From contig JAHHIA010000003.1 of the NCBI GenBank assembly GCA_019359045.1, positions 496,001 through 560,000 of the forward strand: DNA of 64,000 nt. Direction: 5' to 3'. The first letter of the stretch is position 1; every line of letters begins with the position of its first letter. The notes beneath the pieces were generated by a model. It searched no databases. It saw only the letters and a list, made by a program, of their open reading frames with translations, and was not told the DNA's origin. A program made the translations under genes and the position numbers. This DNA is from Scytolyngbya sp. HA4215-MV1. GTDB lineage: Bacteria; Cyanobacteriota; Cyanobacteriia; Leptolyngbyales; Leptolyngbyaceae. Below are positions 34,521-44,346 of this stretch, piece by piece.

Positions 34521-36893
34521 TTATCGCACTTGCGATCGGGAAAATTGTGCCTTGAGTGCTGGAATCACAGGGCAAGGGGGCTTGTCCTCCAGATTGTCGG
34601 GCTTGCTCCAGGTAAAGGGGGCTTGCTTTGCTGCCGACATCCACAACAACTGCTTGGCGCGGGTCATTGCCACATAGAGCAGCCGATATTCTTCTGCCAT
34701 TTTTAACTGTTCTGCCCGTTGCCATGCCGCTGCTAAATTGGGCAGTGGAAATTGTTGGTGCAAACTGGCACGAATCTGAGCACGAGTCACTTCTGCCAGG
34801 GTGAATTCGCCCAGAAACTTTGCCTGGGGGGGAATCCAGAGCGTGCCAGGAATGCTCTGCTCATGCAGGAAGGGAATGAACACATAATCCCAGTCCAGCC
34901 CCTTGGCTTTGTGCATGGTGATGATGGTGAGTTGCCCAGATTGGGTATAGCGATTTTCGCTGTCTTCGGTTTCAACGGGTTCAAACTGCTCTGAACTGAC
35001 AATCTCGCTCAAAACCTCCAACATGGTGCTGAGCGAACTGCGATCGGAGGTTTGTTGGGCAATGCGCTCTGCCAGTTTGTTGGCGGTTGCCAACTCGGTT
35101 TGGTTTTCTCGGTAGAGGCTGAGGGCGAGAAAGGGGATGAGTTGGTAGAGGGGCAATTCCAATCGTGCTTTTAATAAGCCGCTACAGAAGCGTCGTGCCT
35201 GCTGTACCGGATCGGGTTGAACTGGATCGAGCGGCCCGGGATAGAGAAATTGTTCGGGCAGGGGAGCCAGGGCGTTTAAGTCCTGAGTTGGGATCAGGCG
35301 ACGATCCATGAGCACGGTCAGAGCAGCTTTCAGGTAATCGGGGGAGTGAGGCCGATCGACAAACTGGAGCAGCGCCAAAATTTCTGCGGGCACTTGCGAT
35401 TGACGATCTCGCTGTCCAACTTCATAAGTCCGTAACTTTCCTTCGTACCAGCGATTCAGCTCTTTTGCGACAAAGCGTCCCTGTTCGTTGGTGCGAACCA
35501 GCACGGCTGCCTGTGCTTGGGGGGTTTGGGCAAATAAGGCGATCGCGCGTTTGCCCAGTTGCTCGACTGTGGCATAGACATCGTCCGGCGTACACAGTTC
35601 TAATCCTTGTCCTACAGGGGCGGGATTGGCATTGGCTTGCGGATCGTCCAACGCAACGGGTTGAATCATCTGCTCCCGAAACGGCAGGAAGGTAGGAGGC
35701 AGACTGGGGCGGTCTTCTGTCGCTCCGTTCTGCCTTGCACCGCTTGCCTGGATGTTTTCGTTTACCCACTGCAACACAAAATTTGCAGCCTGCATGATGA
35801 TGGGACTGCTGCGCCCTGCCTGGTTCATGGTAGCCAGGCGATCGTGCTGAGCACAGATAGCGCAAAACTCGCGAAAAAAGATGGGATCAGCCGGGGTAAA
35901 GGTTGAGTTAATTGCCTGGTTGGGATCGCCCACCCGAACCAAGTTGAGTCGATCGGATGCAAAGCGATCGTGTCCTTCTGGTGCTTCGGCGTTTACTGCC
36001 AAAATTTCTAGTAGACGAGTTTGTAATGGCGTCGAGTCCTGGGCTTCGTCCTCAAAGACTGCAAAGACTTGATTTTGCCAAAACCGCTGGACTCCCTCAT
36101 CTTGCAGCGCACGCAGCGCACCCAAAATCATTTCGTCATAGTCGATCAGGTTCCGGCGTTGCAGCAGTGTTTGGTACTGTTCGTAGAGTCCCGCCGCGAT
36201 CGCTAACACCGGATAGTCATCATTCACCTGTTCGCTCAGTCGCAACAAGTCGGCGGGCATTAGTCCCGAGCTTTTGGCTTCGCGAATGACGGTATTTGCT
36301 AAATCGGGCAATACTTCCGTTCGCAGAACCGATTGACGCCGCAACCGTTCGGTTTCTTCCCCATCAAATTGTTGCCCTTCTATCAACGCCAGGTAGTACT
36401 GGGGGTTAACAGCAATCCACTGTTCCACAGCGGTACGAATCAGGCGATGCCCCTGGTTGGGCGTAACCAGCACGCTATCAGGATTGATGCCCGATCGTTG
36501 CGGGTGCATGCGAGCGATCGACCATGCCAGCCCATGCAGGGTATAGACCATGAAGCCGCCCATCGGCAGGGATAAGTACTGGAGATTGGCGCGGATTTTG
36601 GCGCGGATGTTGGCAGCAGCCGATCGAGTAAAGGTGACAACGATGAGTTGGCGACGAGCATGGAGTTGCTGTTGGGCGATGGTCAGTGCAGCGGCGGTTG
36701 CCATGCCAGTGGATTTACCTGATCCAGGCACCGCAGAGACAGCCAGCGGTCCTCCTTGCCAGTCAGCAATTTCGCGTTGTCCGGGACGCAATCCTGCTCG
36801 TAATTGCTGCATCAAGCTGGTTAGGGTCGGCGAGGTAGCCGCTGCCTGAGCATCTGGAGGCGTCGAGAACGAATTGGGGTGAGATCGTACCAC
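34521..36893 (-). CDS. UvrD/Rep-family ATP-dependent DNA helicase
   Basis: 790 residues from a GTG at 36893; an ATG at 36812 (MQQLRAGLRPGQ) is an alternative and fits the family start well. Walker A is AVPGSGKST (residues 54-62), followed by VVTFTRSAAANIRAKI and YTLHGLAWSI. Walker B reads VFEDEAQDSTPLQ (about 280), then VRVGDPNQAIN. The C-terminal motifs are TMHKAKGLDWDYVFIPFL and YVAMTRAKQLLWM. This is superfamily 1A, 3'-5' translocating, with roles in repair or in clearing stalled forks. It is shorter than UvrD with a divergent middle, and no nuclease domain is seen. Confidence 0.9.
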   Translation of the reverse strand: MVRSHPNSFSTPPDAQAAATSPTLTSLMQQLRAGLRPGQREIADWQGGPLAVSAVPGSGKSTGMATAAALTIAQQQLHARRQLIVVTFTRSAAANIRAKIRANLQYLSLPMGGFMVYTLHGLAWSIARMHPQRSGINPDSVLVTPNQGHRLIRTAVEQWIAVNPQYYLALIEGQQFDGEETERLRRQSVLRTEVLPDLANTVIREAKSSGLMPADLLRLSEQVNDDYPVLAIAAGLYEQYQTLLQRRNLIDYDEMILGALRALQDEGVQRFWQNQVFAVFEDEAQDSTPLQTRLLEILAVNAEAPEGHDRFASDRLNLVRVGDPNQAINSTFTPADPIFFREFCAICAQHDRLATMNQAGRSSPIIMQAANFVLQWVNENIQASGARQNGATEDRPSLPPTFLPFREQMIQPVALDDPQANANPAPVGQGLELCTPDDVYATVEQLGKRAIALFAQTPQAQAAVLVRTNEQGRFVAKELNRWYEGKLRTYEVGQRDRQSQVPAEILALLQFVDRPHSPDYLKAALTVLMDRRLIPTQDLNALAPLPEQFLYPGPLDPVQPDPVQQARRFCSGLLKARLELPLYQLIPFLALSLYRENQTELATANKLAERIAQQTSDRSSLSTMLEVLSEIVSSEQFEPVETEDSENRYTQSGQLTIITMHKAKGLDWDYVFIPFLHEQSIPGTLWIPPQAKFLGEFTLAEVTRAQIRASLHQQFPLPNLAAAWQRAEQLKMAEEYRLLYVAMTRAKQLLWMSAAKQAPFTWSKPDNLEDKPPCPVIPALKAQFSRSQVR

Positions 36894-37203
36894 AGGGCTA
36901 ACTCCTGAATCAACGATGAAATAAGGCTTAGCGAAAGGGACTCCAAGTTTTTAGCAATTTTTGCCGAATTCTTTGCGTAAAAAAATCCTGCTTCCACGAT
37001 AGGTAATCCAGCTACGGAATCGAGATTGGCTTTTGCCCAAACGACACTGATTTCCTCAGTGTTGAAGCCAATCAAGCCCCCCCTGTATCAGTGGGTTATG
37101 GCTCTCAGGGGGTTGGCGAGTTTGAACGCTTTCAAAAATCTCCCAATCCTGTTTAGACCATTCCTGAATCAGTGCAGTCTACCGAAGTAAGGAGCTTGTT
37201 TCT
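36894..37203. other. Divergent intergenic region, 310 bp
   Basis: It lies between the helicase (minus) and the outer-membrane barrel (plus). A 7-base palindrome (CCCCCTG 37079-37085 with CAGGGGG 37106-37112) could be a leader hairpin of the barrel gene. AAGGAG precedes the ATG at 37204. I see no gene. Confidence 0.45.
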
Positions 37204-38601
37204 ATGTTCGCATCGCTCAGCGTGATCCGCTCTCTAATCCTGAGCTTGCCCACTGCTGCGGCATTGTTTGTGTTAATCAACTCGGGATCAGCCTTTGCCC
37301 AGGTGCAACCCGATCCGTTGACCCAGGCAGAACCTTCTCTCGAACGCAATTCCACCCACCCCAATCTTGCGCCTCCGTCCGGCGTGGCGATCGCCGCTGA
37401 AGCAGTACCAACTGCCCAGTCACCCAGTGGGTTGGCTGCCGTGACTACCACCCCCACCGTCGCAGTCATCTCTGAACCCGTGCCCCTAAAACCTGCGATC
37501 GCCGAGCAACAACCCTCAACACTGAAAGCCTTTCAGCAATACCCTACTCAGGCAAATGCCCTCGCCCCCGATCGGCAACCCATCCAGGGCACTCGTCTGA
37601 TCGCACAAGATGCCTCAGAGACCGAAGCGCCCAAACCTGCCCGTCCTGCCACTGCGCGCTTGGGAAGCAGCCAAAAGTTTTCCTTTGAGGCAGAAGCTCT
37701 GTTCCTCGATCGCGACATCAAGGATGTGGACACCACTGCCGATATCGATACTGGCAAAGTGTTTGGCACCGACGACTTGAACTTTGGCATGGAAGCGGGT
37801 GCCCGACTGACCGTTGGCTATCATCCCACCCCGGAAAACAGCTTTGAAGTTTCCTTTTTTGGCTTTCAAGAATTTAGTGATTCCGCCACCTTCACCAGTA
37901 GCGATTTTACCAATGATGGGGTGGAGAATCTCAATCCTACTTTCAATGCCGATCCTTTGGCTGACACAGACGACGAACCCGATGATTTTTCCCAGGCATT
38001 TCAGCACAAGATTAAATACACCTCTGATATCACCAACCTGGAACTCAACTATCGTCAACAGATCACCAAGCCCGAAAGCAAGGGCTATGCCTCCTGGCTG
38101 GTAGGCTTGCGCTACTTCAACATCAACGAAGGCTTTGATCTCATCTCATTTGATGGTGCACCGGGCGATGGCGAAGATGTTGGGACTTACAAGATCGAGA
38201 CTGATAACGATATGTTTGGGTTGCAGATTGGTCTGGATGCCGGAACCCAACTTTCCTCTAACTTGGGGATTGGTCTCAAACTGAGAACGGGAGTCTTGCT
38301 CAACTTTTCTGACCAGAATAGCAAACTGGTCAATACCGGGTTCGCTGGACAAACTGTGATTCAGGGAGATGCTCGTGGTACAGGCATTTCGCCCATGATT
38401 GAACTAGGGTTATCTGCAACCTGGGATCTCAGTCCCAATATCAGTCTCAAAGCCGGGTACAACCTCCTGTTTTTGGGACAGGTTGCTTTAGCCCCCGAAC
38501 AGTTTGCCCAGGGTCCCGATTTAGGCACAGAATTCTCTCGCCTCGATCGTTCCTCAGCGCTGTATCACGGACCCTCGATCGGGATTGTGGCACGGTTTTA
38601 G
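37204..38601 (+). CDS. BBP7-like outer-membrane beta-barrel protein
   Basis: 465 residues. A signal peptide (about 1-32, GSAFAQ) is followed by a long low-complexity Pro/Ala-rich part to about residue 155, then a barrel region (SQKFSFEAEALFLDRD, AGARLTVGYHPTPENSFEVSFFGFQEF). Alternating strands follow (YASWLVGLRYFNINEGFDL, MFGLQIGLDAGTQL), and the end GPSIGIVARF has a terminal aromatic residue typical of outer-membrane barrels. The pattern resembles the BBP7/Lpg1974 group; the cargo is unknown. Acidic loops (ADTDDEPDDF) may bind cations. A good AAGGAG ribosome binding site fixes the start. Confidence 0.8.
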   Translation: MFASLSVIRSLILSLPTAAALFVLINSGSAFAQVQPDPLTQAEPSLERNSTHPNLAPPSGVAIAAEAVPTAQSPSGLAAVTTTPTVAVISEPVPLKPAIAEQQPSTLKAFQQYPTQANALAPDRQPIQGTRLIAQDASETEAPKPARPATARLGSSQKFSFEAEALFLDRDIKDVDTTADIDTGKVFGTDDLNFGMEAGARLTVGYHPTPENSFEVSFFGFQEFSDSATFTSSDFTNDGVENLNPTFNADPLADTDDEPDDFSQAFQHKIKYTSDITNLELNYRQQITKPESKGYASWLVGLRYFNINEGFDLISFDGAPGDGEDVGTYKIETDNDMFGLQIGLDAGTQLSSNLGIGLKLRTGVLLNFSDQNSKLVNTGFAGQTVIQGDARGTGISPMIELGLSATWDLSPNISLKAGYNLLFLGQVALAPEQFAQGPDLGTEFSRLDRSSALYHGPSIGIVARF

Positions 38602-38602
38602 G

Positions 38603-38682
38603 GGTGCAAGGGTGGGAGGGGTGGAGGAGTCTCTTCGCGTCCCCCATGCCCCTTCCGCCCATCCAGTTGCCCTCCCTGCACC
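38603..38682 (+). terminator. Long G/C-rich hairpin after the barrel gene
   Basis: The ends GGTGCA (38603-38608) and TGCACC (38677-38682) are perfect. Between them lie G-rich and C-rich halves with many matches, giving a long imperfect hairpin right behind the stop at 38601. Confidence 0.5.
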
Positions 38683-38757
38683 ATTCTTATTAGACTGGTG
38701 CATTTGTCATTGTCCAGACAGGTTTATGCTAGAAATACTGTCGATCGGGTCAAACAC

Positions 38758-39180
38758 TTGAGTAATTTGAGTCTTCAAGCAGCCCAGCAAAAACTGAGGC
38801 AATTTACATGTACTGGCAGTGAGCCAAAAACCGTCAGTTTCGATGCAGCTGAGGTGCGGGAATCGCTGCTGCTGCTTGCCAGCCATTCTGACTACCAGCT
38901 TCTGGGAATTTGTGCAGATACCGTTGCCCTCGGTGCCCAAGCCTTACAGACTTATCTAAAGGCATTAGGGTCCGAAGAAACGCCGACCGTAACGCCTACC
39001 GAGGGTCCCGTTTATATCAAGTTCAATCCCAAAACGGGGAAATGCCATGTCGATCGCTACATTGGCAATCACCGAGGGGTTTTGGTTTCTTGCCAATCTG
39101 CCTACGATGGAGATATCAATGAAACCTTCGGACATTTGCCGCTAGATTTATTCCAGGTCACTGAAGCGACTCATGCTTGA
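38758..39180 (+). CDS. DUF1824 family protein
   Basis: 140 residues when started at the TTG at 38758, which gives MSNLSLQAAQQKLRQF, the usual family start. A GTG at 38698 would add 20 residues. The core matches DUF1824: LLLLASHSDYQLLGICADTVALGAQALQTYLKALG, in blocks, then GPVYIKFNPKTGKCHVDRYIGNHRGVLVSCQS and a C-terminal FGHLPLDLF. The family is found in cyanobacteria and its function is unknown. It probably has its own promoter in the short gap after the barrel terminator. Confidence 0.82.
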   Translation: MSNLSLQAAQQKLRQFTCTGSEPKTVSFDAAEVRESLLLLASHSDYQLLGICADTVALGAQALQTYLKALGSEETPTVTPTEGPVYIKFNPKTGKCHVDRYIGNHRGVLVSCQSAYDGDINETFGHLPLDLFQVTEATHA

Positions 39181-39473
39181 CTCTGAGGCATTGGGTAAGT
39201 TGGGTTTTTTTGTTAAGAAATGCTGATGCATTGAGTGAATCCTCAATAGCTTCATCCAAACTTCATCCGCAATCTGCTTTTATGAAATTAAGGTAAGGTA
39301 TCGAGTAGCGTGCTGACTCAGCGGCTCTTTTTTGTGTTCGCCAAAGTTGGGCGATCTCGACTCGGTAAAGTTGCACCTGCATCAGTTAGGTGCCCTTAGC
39401 TGCCATGAAGATCAATTCGTTAGACAAACTCTAAACACGGGAAAATTGAGAAAGAATCCCGGGGTGCTTCCAA

Positions 39474-41444
39474 ATGATTTGTTGTCTCAATCCTCAATGT
39501 CAACAGCCCCAAAATCCTGATGACGTCACGTTTTGCCAAAGCTGCGGTACCGAATTGATTGCCCTTTTGCGAGGACGGTACCGGGTGAGCCATCTGATTG
39601 GTCAGGGTGGGTTCGGTAGAACCTATCTGGCAATGGATGAAGATCGGCTCAAAACTCGCTGTGTCATCAAGCAATTTTCCCCGCAGCTTCAGGGCAGCAA
39701 GTCTCTGGAAAAGGCGATGAGTTTGTTTGATCAAGAAGCAGTGCGTCTGCACGAATTGGGTGAGCACCCACAAATTCCCACGTTGCAAGCCTATTTTGAG
39801 CATGGGCAACGGCTGTACCTGGTGCAGCAGTTTGTCGAAGGGCTAACCTTAATGCAGGAAGCTCAACACGCTCCGTTTGATGAACGAAAAATTCGGGAGG
39901 TCTTGGCAGGGCTTTTGCCCGTGCTTAAGTTTATCCACGATCGCCAAGTCATTCATCGAGACATCACCCCCTCCAATATTATTCGCCGCAAATTGGATAG
40001 CAAGTTGGTGTTGATTGATTTTGGCGTTGCCAAATTGCTGACGGAGGCAACTTCCGCCCAACCTGGTACCCGCATTGGCACCGAAGGATATTCGCCCATG
40101 GAGCAAATCCGCAGTGGTCGAGCTTATCCTGCCAGCGATATCTATAGCTTGGGTGCGACCTGTCTATACTTGCTGACCCGAATGAAGCCGGATGATCTCT
40201 ACGATCCACTGAATGGCAAATGGTTCTGGCAAGAATATTTGGCAAAAAAAGGCACCCGACTAAGTGAGCCGATCGCCCATATTTTGGACAAAATGCTCAA
40301 AGATTTGGTGAGCGATCGTTACCAGTCTGCTAATGATGTCATGCGCGACTTGCGTATGGCGCTGTCCACGCCGATCGCCGCATCTGCCCAAGCGGTTGGT
40401 AGAACCACAACATCTTCTCCCCCTCTGTCCGCTGCGCGCTCCAACCCCCCGAGCCCGCCCGCCCGTCCCCCGACATCCAGTGCGCCTCCGCCGCGTTCCA
40501 CCTCTACCCCACCCAAAGTCCCTTCCAAGCCACCGACTGTTCATTCACGCCCCAAGATTTATGGCTGTTTGTATACTTTGAGCGGTCATTCCTCCTGGGT
40601 CACGACAGTTGCCATCAGTCCAGACAACCAAACCCTTGCCAGCGGCAGTATGGACGACAAGATCAAACTTTGGAATCTGCAATCGGGTGAGCTGAGTCAA
40701 ACCCTGACTGGACATACCAAAGTCATTAATTGTCTTGCATTTACTCCCGATGGGCAAACCCTGGTCAGTGGTAGCGATGATATTACCCTGCGGTTCTGGC
40801 AAGTGGCGTCTGGCAAATTGGTGCGATCGGAGCGGGCACATACGCGAGATGTCACCGCTGTGGCGATTAGTCCCCAGGGAGATTTTTTGGCAAGCGGTAG
40901 CGAAGACCGCACGGTTCACCTCTGGAAATTGGGCGGGGGTGAGCCGATCCGGACCTTGTCTGGCATTGCGGGCATGGTGCGATCGGTCGCCATCAGCCCA
41001 GATGGCAAAACGGTTGCCAGTGGTGGACTGGACAACCAAATTAGACTCTGGAATGTGAAGACTGGTGAACTCTTGCGTACCCTCTCAGGACACCTGAACT
41101 CCATTAACTCGGTTGCCCTGAGTCCTGATGGCAACCATTTGGTCAGCGGCAGCAAAGACAAAACAGTAAAAATTTGGGACTTTCATACCGGAAGGGTGTA
41201 TCGAACCTTATCTGGACATATGGATGCTGTCAACTCAGTTGCTATTAGCCCCGATAGCAAAACTCTGGCCAGTGGTAGCAGCGACAAAACGGTTAAACTT
41301 TGGAATCTGGAAAGTGGTGAACTCCTTGCCACCCTCTCCGAACACACCAACCCAGTCAGCGCGATCGCTCTCAGCAGCGATGGCAAACTTCTCGCTAGCG
41401 GTAGTTGGGACAATACCATTAAGGTGTGGTTGTTGGCACTTTAG
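39474..41444 (+). CDS. Ser/Thr protein kinase with C-terminal WD40 repeats
   Basis: 656 residues. A small zinc ribbon opens the protein (Cys4, Cys9, Cys21, Cys24). The kinase domain covers about 34-305: LIGQGGFGRTYLA, Lys66 (CVIKQF), the catalytic loop HRDITPSN, DFG (LIDFGVAKLL) and the P+1 region GTEGYSPMEQ. A Pro/Ser-rich linker (about 306-360) leads to seven WD40 repeats, each ending in a form of LWNLxSGE, enough for one closed propeller. The loop has Thr where Lys is usual (HRDxKxxN); Ser/Thr variants occur in cyanobacterial kinases, so activity is still likely. The repeats should bind partners. Confidence 0.93.
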   Translation: MICCLNPQCQQPQNPDDVTFCQSCGTELIALLRGRYRVSHLIGQGGFGRTYLAMDEDRLKTRCVIKQFSPQLQGSKSLEKAMSLFDQEAVRLHELGEHPQIPTLQAYFEHGQRLYLVQQFVEGLTLMQEAQHAPFDERKIREVLAGLLPVLKFIHDRQVIHRDITPSNIIRRKLDSKLVLIDFGVAKLLTEATSAQPGTRIGTEGYSPMEQIRSGRAYPASDIYSLGATCLYLLTRMKPDDLYDPLNGKWFWQEYLAKKGTRLSEPIAHILDKMLKDLVSDRYQSANDVMRDLRMALSTPIAASAQAVGRTTTSSPPLSAARSNPPSPPARPPTSSAPPPRSTSTPPKVPSKPPTVHSRPKIYGCLYTLSGHSSWVTTVAISPDNQTLASGSMDDKIKLWNLQSGELSQTLTGHTKVINCLAFTPDGQTLVSGSDDITLRFWQVASGKLVRSERAHTRDVTAVAISPQGDFLASGSEDRTVHLWKLGGGEPIRTLSGIAGMVRSVAISPDGKTVASGGLDNQIRLWNVKTGELLRTLSGHLNSINSVALSPDGNHLVSGSKDKTVKIWDFHTGRVYRTLSGHMDAVNSVAISPDSKTLASGSSDKTVKLWNLESGELLATLSEHTNPVSAIALSSDGKLLASGSWDNTIKVWLLAL

Positions 41445-41556
41445 CGGGTTGAGCGTTTAATTGTCTTGTATCCAAGGCTTTGCCCTGTAACGAGGAACAA
41501 CTCCCCTATCTTCTGACTCCTCTTCTTTCACTCCTTTACTTCCTCCTTGCCCCTCC

Positions 41557-42522
41557 ATGCCTTTCAACTTCACCGTTGCGCTCCCTGCCTTCGTCATCAC
41601 CTTACGAGAAGGCGTCGAAGCCGCGCTTGTGGTCGGTATTGTACTGGCGTATTTGAAAAAAGCCGAACAAACCCATCTGAACCCCTGGGTCTTTGCTGGA
41701 ATTGGAGGGGGGATTGGGGCAAGTGGCTTGATCGGTTGGCTATTGAACGGAGTCATTCAATCGCTGACAGGCATCAATGCTGACTACGCACCAGTGGTGA
41801 ATCAGGCATTGCAAGCGACATTTGGGTTGTTGGCGATAGTTATGCTGAGTTGGATGTTGGTCTGGATGACCCAGCAGGCAAAGCGGCTGAAAGCGGAAGT
41901 GGAAGGAACCGTTGGCACAGTCTTAAAAAACACTGGGGGGAGTGCTTGGGGAATTTTTGGGTTGGTGTTCTTTGCAGTGTTGCGCGAGGGCTTTGAGACA
42001 GTTTTGTTTCTGGCAGCACAGTTTCAGTCAGGCTGGGTGCCTGTACTGGGGGCGATCGTGGGTCTGCTGGGCGCAACTCTGATCGGCATCCTGTTGTTCA
42101 AATTTGGAATTCAGATCAACCTCCGCCGCTTTTTTCAAATCATGGGCGTGTTTTTGCTGTTGATTGTGGCAGGGCTGGTGGTTTCGGCATTAAAGCATGG
42201 CGATGCAGCGATCGCACTACTTGACTCAATCAACCCCGACACTCGTCATCTCTGCTTTTTCACTGCACCTACTGCCGCCTGTGTGTTGGGTCCACAGGTT
42301 TGGGACTTTTCGACCGTACTCCCCGATCGACAATTTCCCGGCATCTTGTTCAAAACACTGCTGGGTTATCGAGAACGGCTTTATCTGGTACAAACCATAG
42401 CATATGTTGGCTTTTTGCTGACCGTAGGCGGTTTATATTGGCAGAGCATCACAGGTTGGCAGTTGCCCACAGGCAAGACTCAGACATCCGCTGCCCCTCC
42501 TGTGCAACCTCAATCCAAATAA
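41557..42522 (+). CDS. FTR1-family iron permease
   Basis: 321 residues, about seven membrane helices. Two REGxE motifs mark the iron path: REGVE (residues 17-21) and REGFE (about 145-149). An additional extracytoplasmic part (about 225-275) reads TRHLCFFTAPTAACVLGPQVWDFS and sits before the last helix. FTR1/EfeU proteins take up ferric or ferrous iron, often with a peroxidase or oxidase partner. No EfeO/EfeB or multicopper oxidase gene is adjacent. The ATG at 41557 is the first in frame. Confidence 0.92.
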   Translation: MPFNFTVALPAFVITLREGVEAALVVGIVLAYLKKAEQTHLNPWVFAGIGGGIGASGLIGWLLNGVIQSLTGINADYAPVVNQALQATFGLLAIVMLSWMLVWMTQQAKRLKAEVEGTVGTVLKNTGGSAWGIFGLVFFAVLREGFETVLFLAAQFQSGWVPVLGAIVGLLGATLIGILLFKFGIQINLRRFFQIMGVFLLLIVAGLVVSALKHGDAAIALLDSINPDTRHLCFFTAPTAACVLGPQVWDFSTVLPDRQFPGILFKTLLGYRERLYLVQTIAYVGFLLTVGGLYWQSITGWQLPTGKTQTSAAPPVQPQSK

Positions 42523-42664
42523 AGCTCATTTTGGGCGCAGGTGGTCATGGTTTACCTGCAAAGACCAAATTCTATGGTGACAGGAACACCAGATTCCACC
42601 CATCGCAACGATGATTGCTTGGGTTGACACTTTCTCAGGAGTGAGTTTAGTGAAGTCTCTCTCT

Positions 42665-43024
42665 CTAATCGTCTATTTCGGGGGCTTCGCCATAGAGCGA
42701 AATCGAACCTGCCAGTGTCCCTTCCAGATGCATTCGCTGTTCCATCTGACGCAAAAAATACCCTGTCATCATGGCGGATGCTAAGAGTCCTGCTAAATTC
42801 TCCCGATCGGTCGTGACTTTCACACTAAACCCTTCTGGCGGCAGCATTCCAACTAAACCTTGCACATTGTGGGAAATGATCTGCTTAACCTCCGGGCTGA
42901 CGGACTTGGCAACCTGTGCCAGCACATCCGGTGATTGATGTTGAAGATATCTCAACAGAGAATTGGCATCCTCATCTTCAACATCGGCTCTGAGAAAGTT
43001 TGCGCTATCAGGGTCAAAAACCAT
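42665..43024 (-). CDS. DUF760 family protein
   Basis: 119 residues from the ATG at 43024; the frame is open to 43111, but the added part does not look like the family. DUF760 features: NSLLRYLQHQSPDVLAQVAKSVSPEVKQIISHNVQGLVGMLP, in blocks, then LAGLLASAMMTGYFLRQMEQRMHLEGTL. It is a small soluble helical protein of cyanobacteria and plastids; no function is known to me. It lies downstream of the unknown gene at 43165-44214 on the same strand. Confidence 0.82.
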   Translation of the reverse strand: MVFDPDSANFLRADVEDEDANSLLRYLQHQSPDVLAQVAKSVSPEVKQIISHNVQGLVGMLPPEGFSVKVTTDRENLAGLLASAMMTGYFLRQMEQRMHLEGTLAGSISLYGEAPEIDD

Positions 43025-43164
43025 AGCCTCTGTGAATGCTACATTCAGATCATTGTTACATTTATACTTGCGATTTGGTTCAATCCCTGAGTAAGAATTC
43101 CGAATCTTCAAAAAGCGACGAGACGCTTTATCCGTATTTACCGATGGGTAGGGACTATGCCCCC

Positions 43165-44214
43165 TCAGCCTTCCTCATCAGTTTCGATTTTGAGCCGAAT
43201 CGTGTGAGAAACACTGCCCTCCAGTGTTCCAAGTTGCACTTCAATGAACTCACCAGAAAGCGGTTGGAGATGTGCTAGTAGCGATCGCAAATGAGGCGTA
43301 CTGGCACCACTGTCGAGATAGACCCGCTCCACCAGCCCTCGAATCCGCTTCCAGGTGGTGAAGAGTTTGATGGTCGTTTGTTCTAACTGGGCCGACTGGC
43401 TGACTAGATCTGCCGCTGAATTGAGACAACCCAATCGTAGGGCTTCTTCCAATGCCAGTTCTAGGTTTAGCGATTCGCTGTTGAGTGCCTGTACCTGCGC
43501 CGCAGCTTCTAGGTATCTTGCCAAATAGCGGGCTTCTGTGGTCGCTTGTTTCAGCGTTTCTACTTCCGGACTTTCCACCAAAGCCTCCCGAATCGGTGCC
43601 TGATGCACTTCGGGCAACTTTTGCATCTCCTTGACCAGTGGAGCCAAATACTTTACTGGCAGAATATGGTTCGAGGCTTTTTCCTTAATCATTTCTGGAA
43701 GCAAATCCGAAGTGATGGCTGTCCATTCATCCGACAGTTGCTTCACCTCGCGACGGGTGATGCGATCGCCCCGCTTTGCCGCTTCTCCCACCATCTGCTG
43801 CACCTCTGGCGCTGCCTGTGCCGTTTCCACAAACGCCCGCTTACTGAACTGGTTGACATCTTCCGGTTCCAGGCAACCGGCTTCCAACAGCGTATCAGCA
43901 CTATCTGCCAACTCGATCCAGCTATATGCCTGACTTTTGCTAATTTCTCGCTCTTGCAACCATTTCAAAAAGCCCGTTCCTCGTCCCTCGCCTTGCTTCT
44001 TTTCACGATCGCGCACAATCCGCAAAATCCGTCCGCGCCAGATATCCGTTTGCAGATCAAAACGATCGCAAACTTGCCAAGCCATATCGACCTGCCGCTG
44101 AAACTCCATATCTGGGAGTTGCTCGTTTTCAGGGTCAGGCAACTGAAAGCTCAGTTCGACCTCTTCAAACACTGAATTGGGCAGTTGCGCTGGAGACTGG
44201 GGTGCTTGAACCAT
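43165..44214 (-). CDS. Conserved cyanobacterial protein, unknown
   Basis: 349 residues, soluble and mostly helical. The part near 55-110 (DIWRGRILRIVRDREKKQG, GTGFLKWLQEREISKSQAYSWIELADSADTLL) looks weakly like DUF3102, a family linked with plasmid and DNA-associated proteins. Positions 140-200 hold RGDRITRREVKQLSDEW, which could be a ParB/HTH-like piece. The end is a coiled helical region and a short strand part. I do not recognise a function; DNA binding is a guess. It shares a strand with the DUF760 and DUF4112 genes. Confidence 0.75.
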   Translation of the reverse strand: MVQAPQSPAQLPNSVFEEVELSFQLPDPENEQLPDMEFQRQVDMAWQVCDRFDLQTDIWRGRILRIVRDREKKQGEGRGTGFLKWLQEREISKSQAYSWIELADSADTLLEAGCLEPEDVNQFSKRAFVETAQAAPEVQQMVGEAAKRGDRITRREVKQLSDEWTAITSDLLPEMIKEKASNHILPVKYLAPLVKEMQKLPEVHQAPIREALVESPEVETLKQATTEARYLARYLEAAAQVQALNSESLNLELALEEALRLGCLNSAADLVSQSAQLEQTTIKLFTTWKRIRGLVERVYLDSGASTPHLRSLLAHLQPLSGEFIEVQLGTLEGSVSHTIRLKIETDEEG

Positions 44215-44250
44215 TTGAGATCTTTAGATTTTTAGATTTTTGGTTATTTT

Positions 44251-44264
44251 GATTTTGGATTTTG
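44251..44264. repeat. Heptamer repeat GATTTTG, two units plus degenerate copies
   Basis: Two exact GATTTTG units (44251-44264) follow degenerate TAGATTTT copies from about 44225. The same heptamer class occurs at 6404-6417 and 50319-50353. Confidence 0.4.
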
Positions 44265-44346
44265 GAACATTGAGAATCCTATTCTCCAAAGTTCAAATCG
44301 CTCTCTCCATTCCTACCCCTGCACTTCTTTACCCCTACACTTTCCC

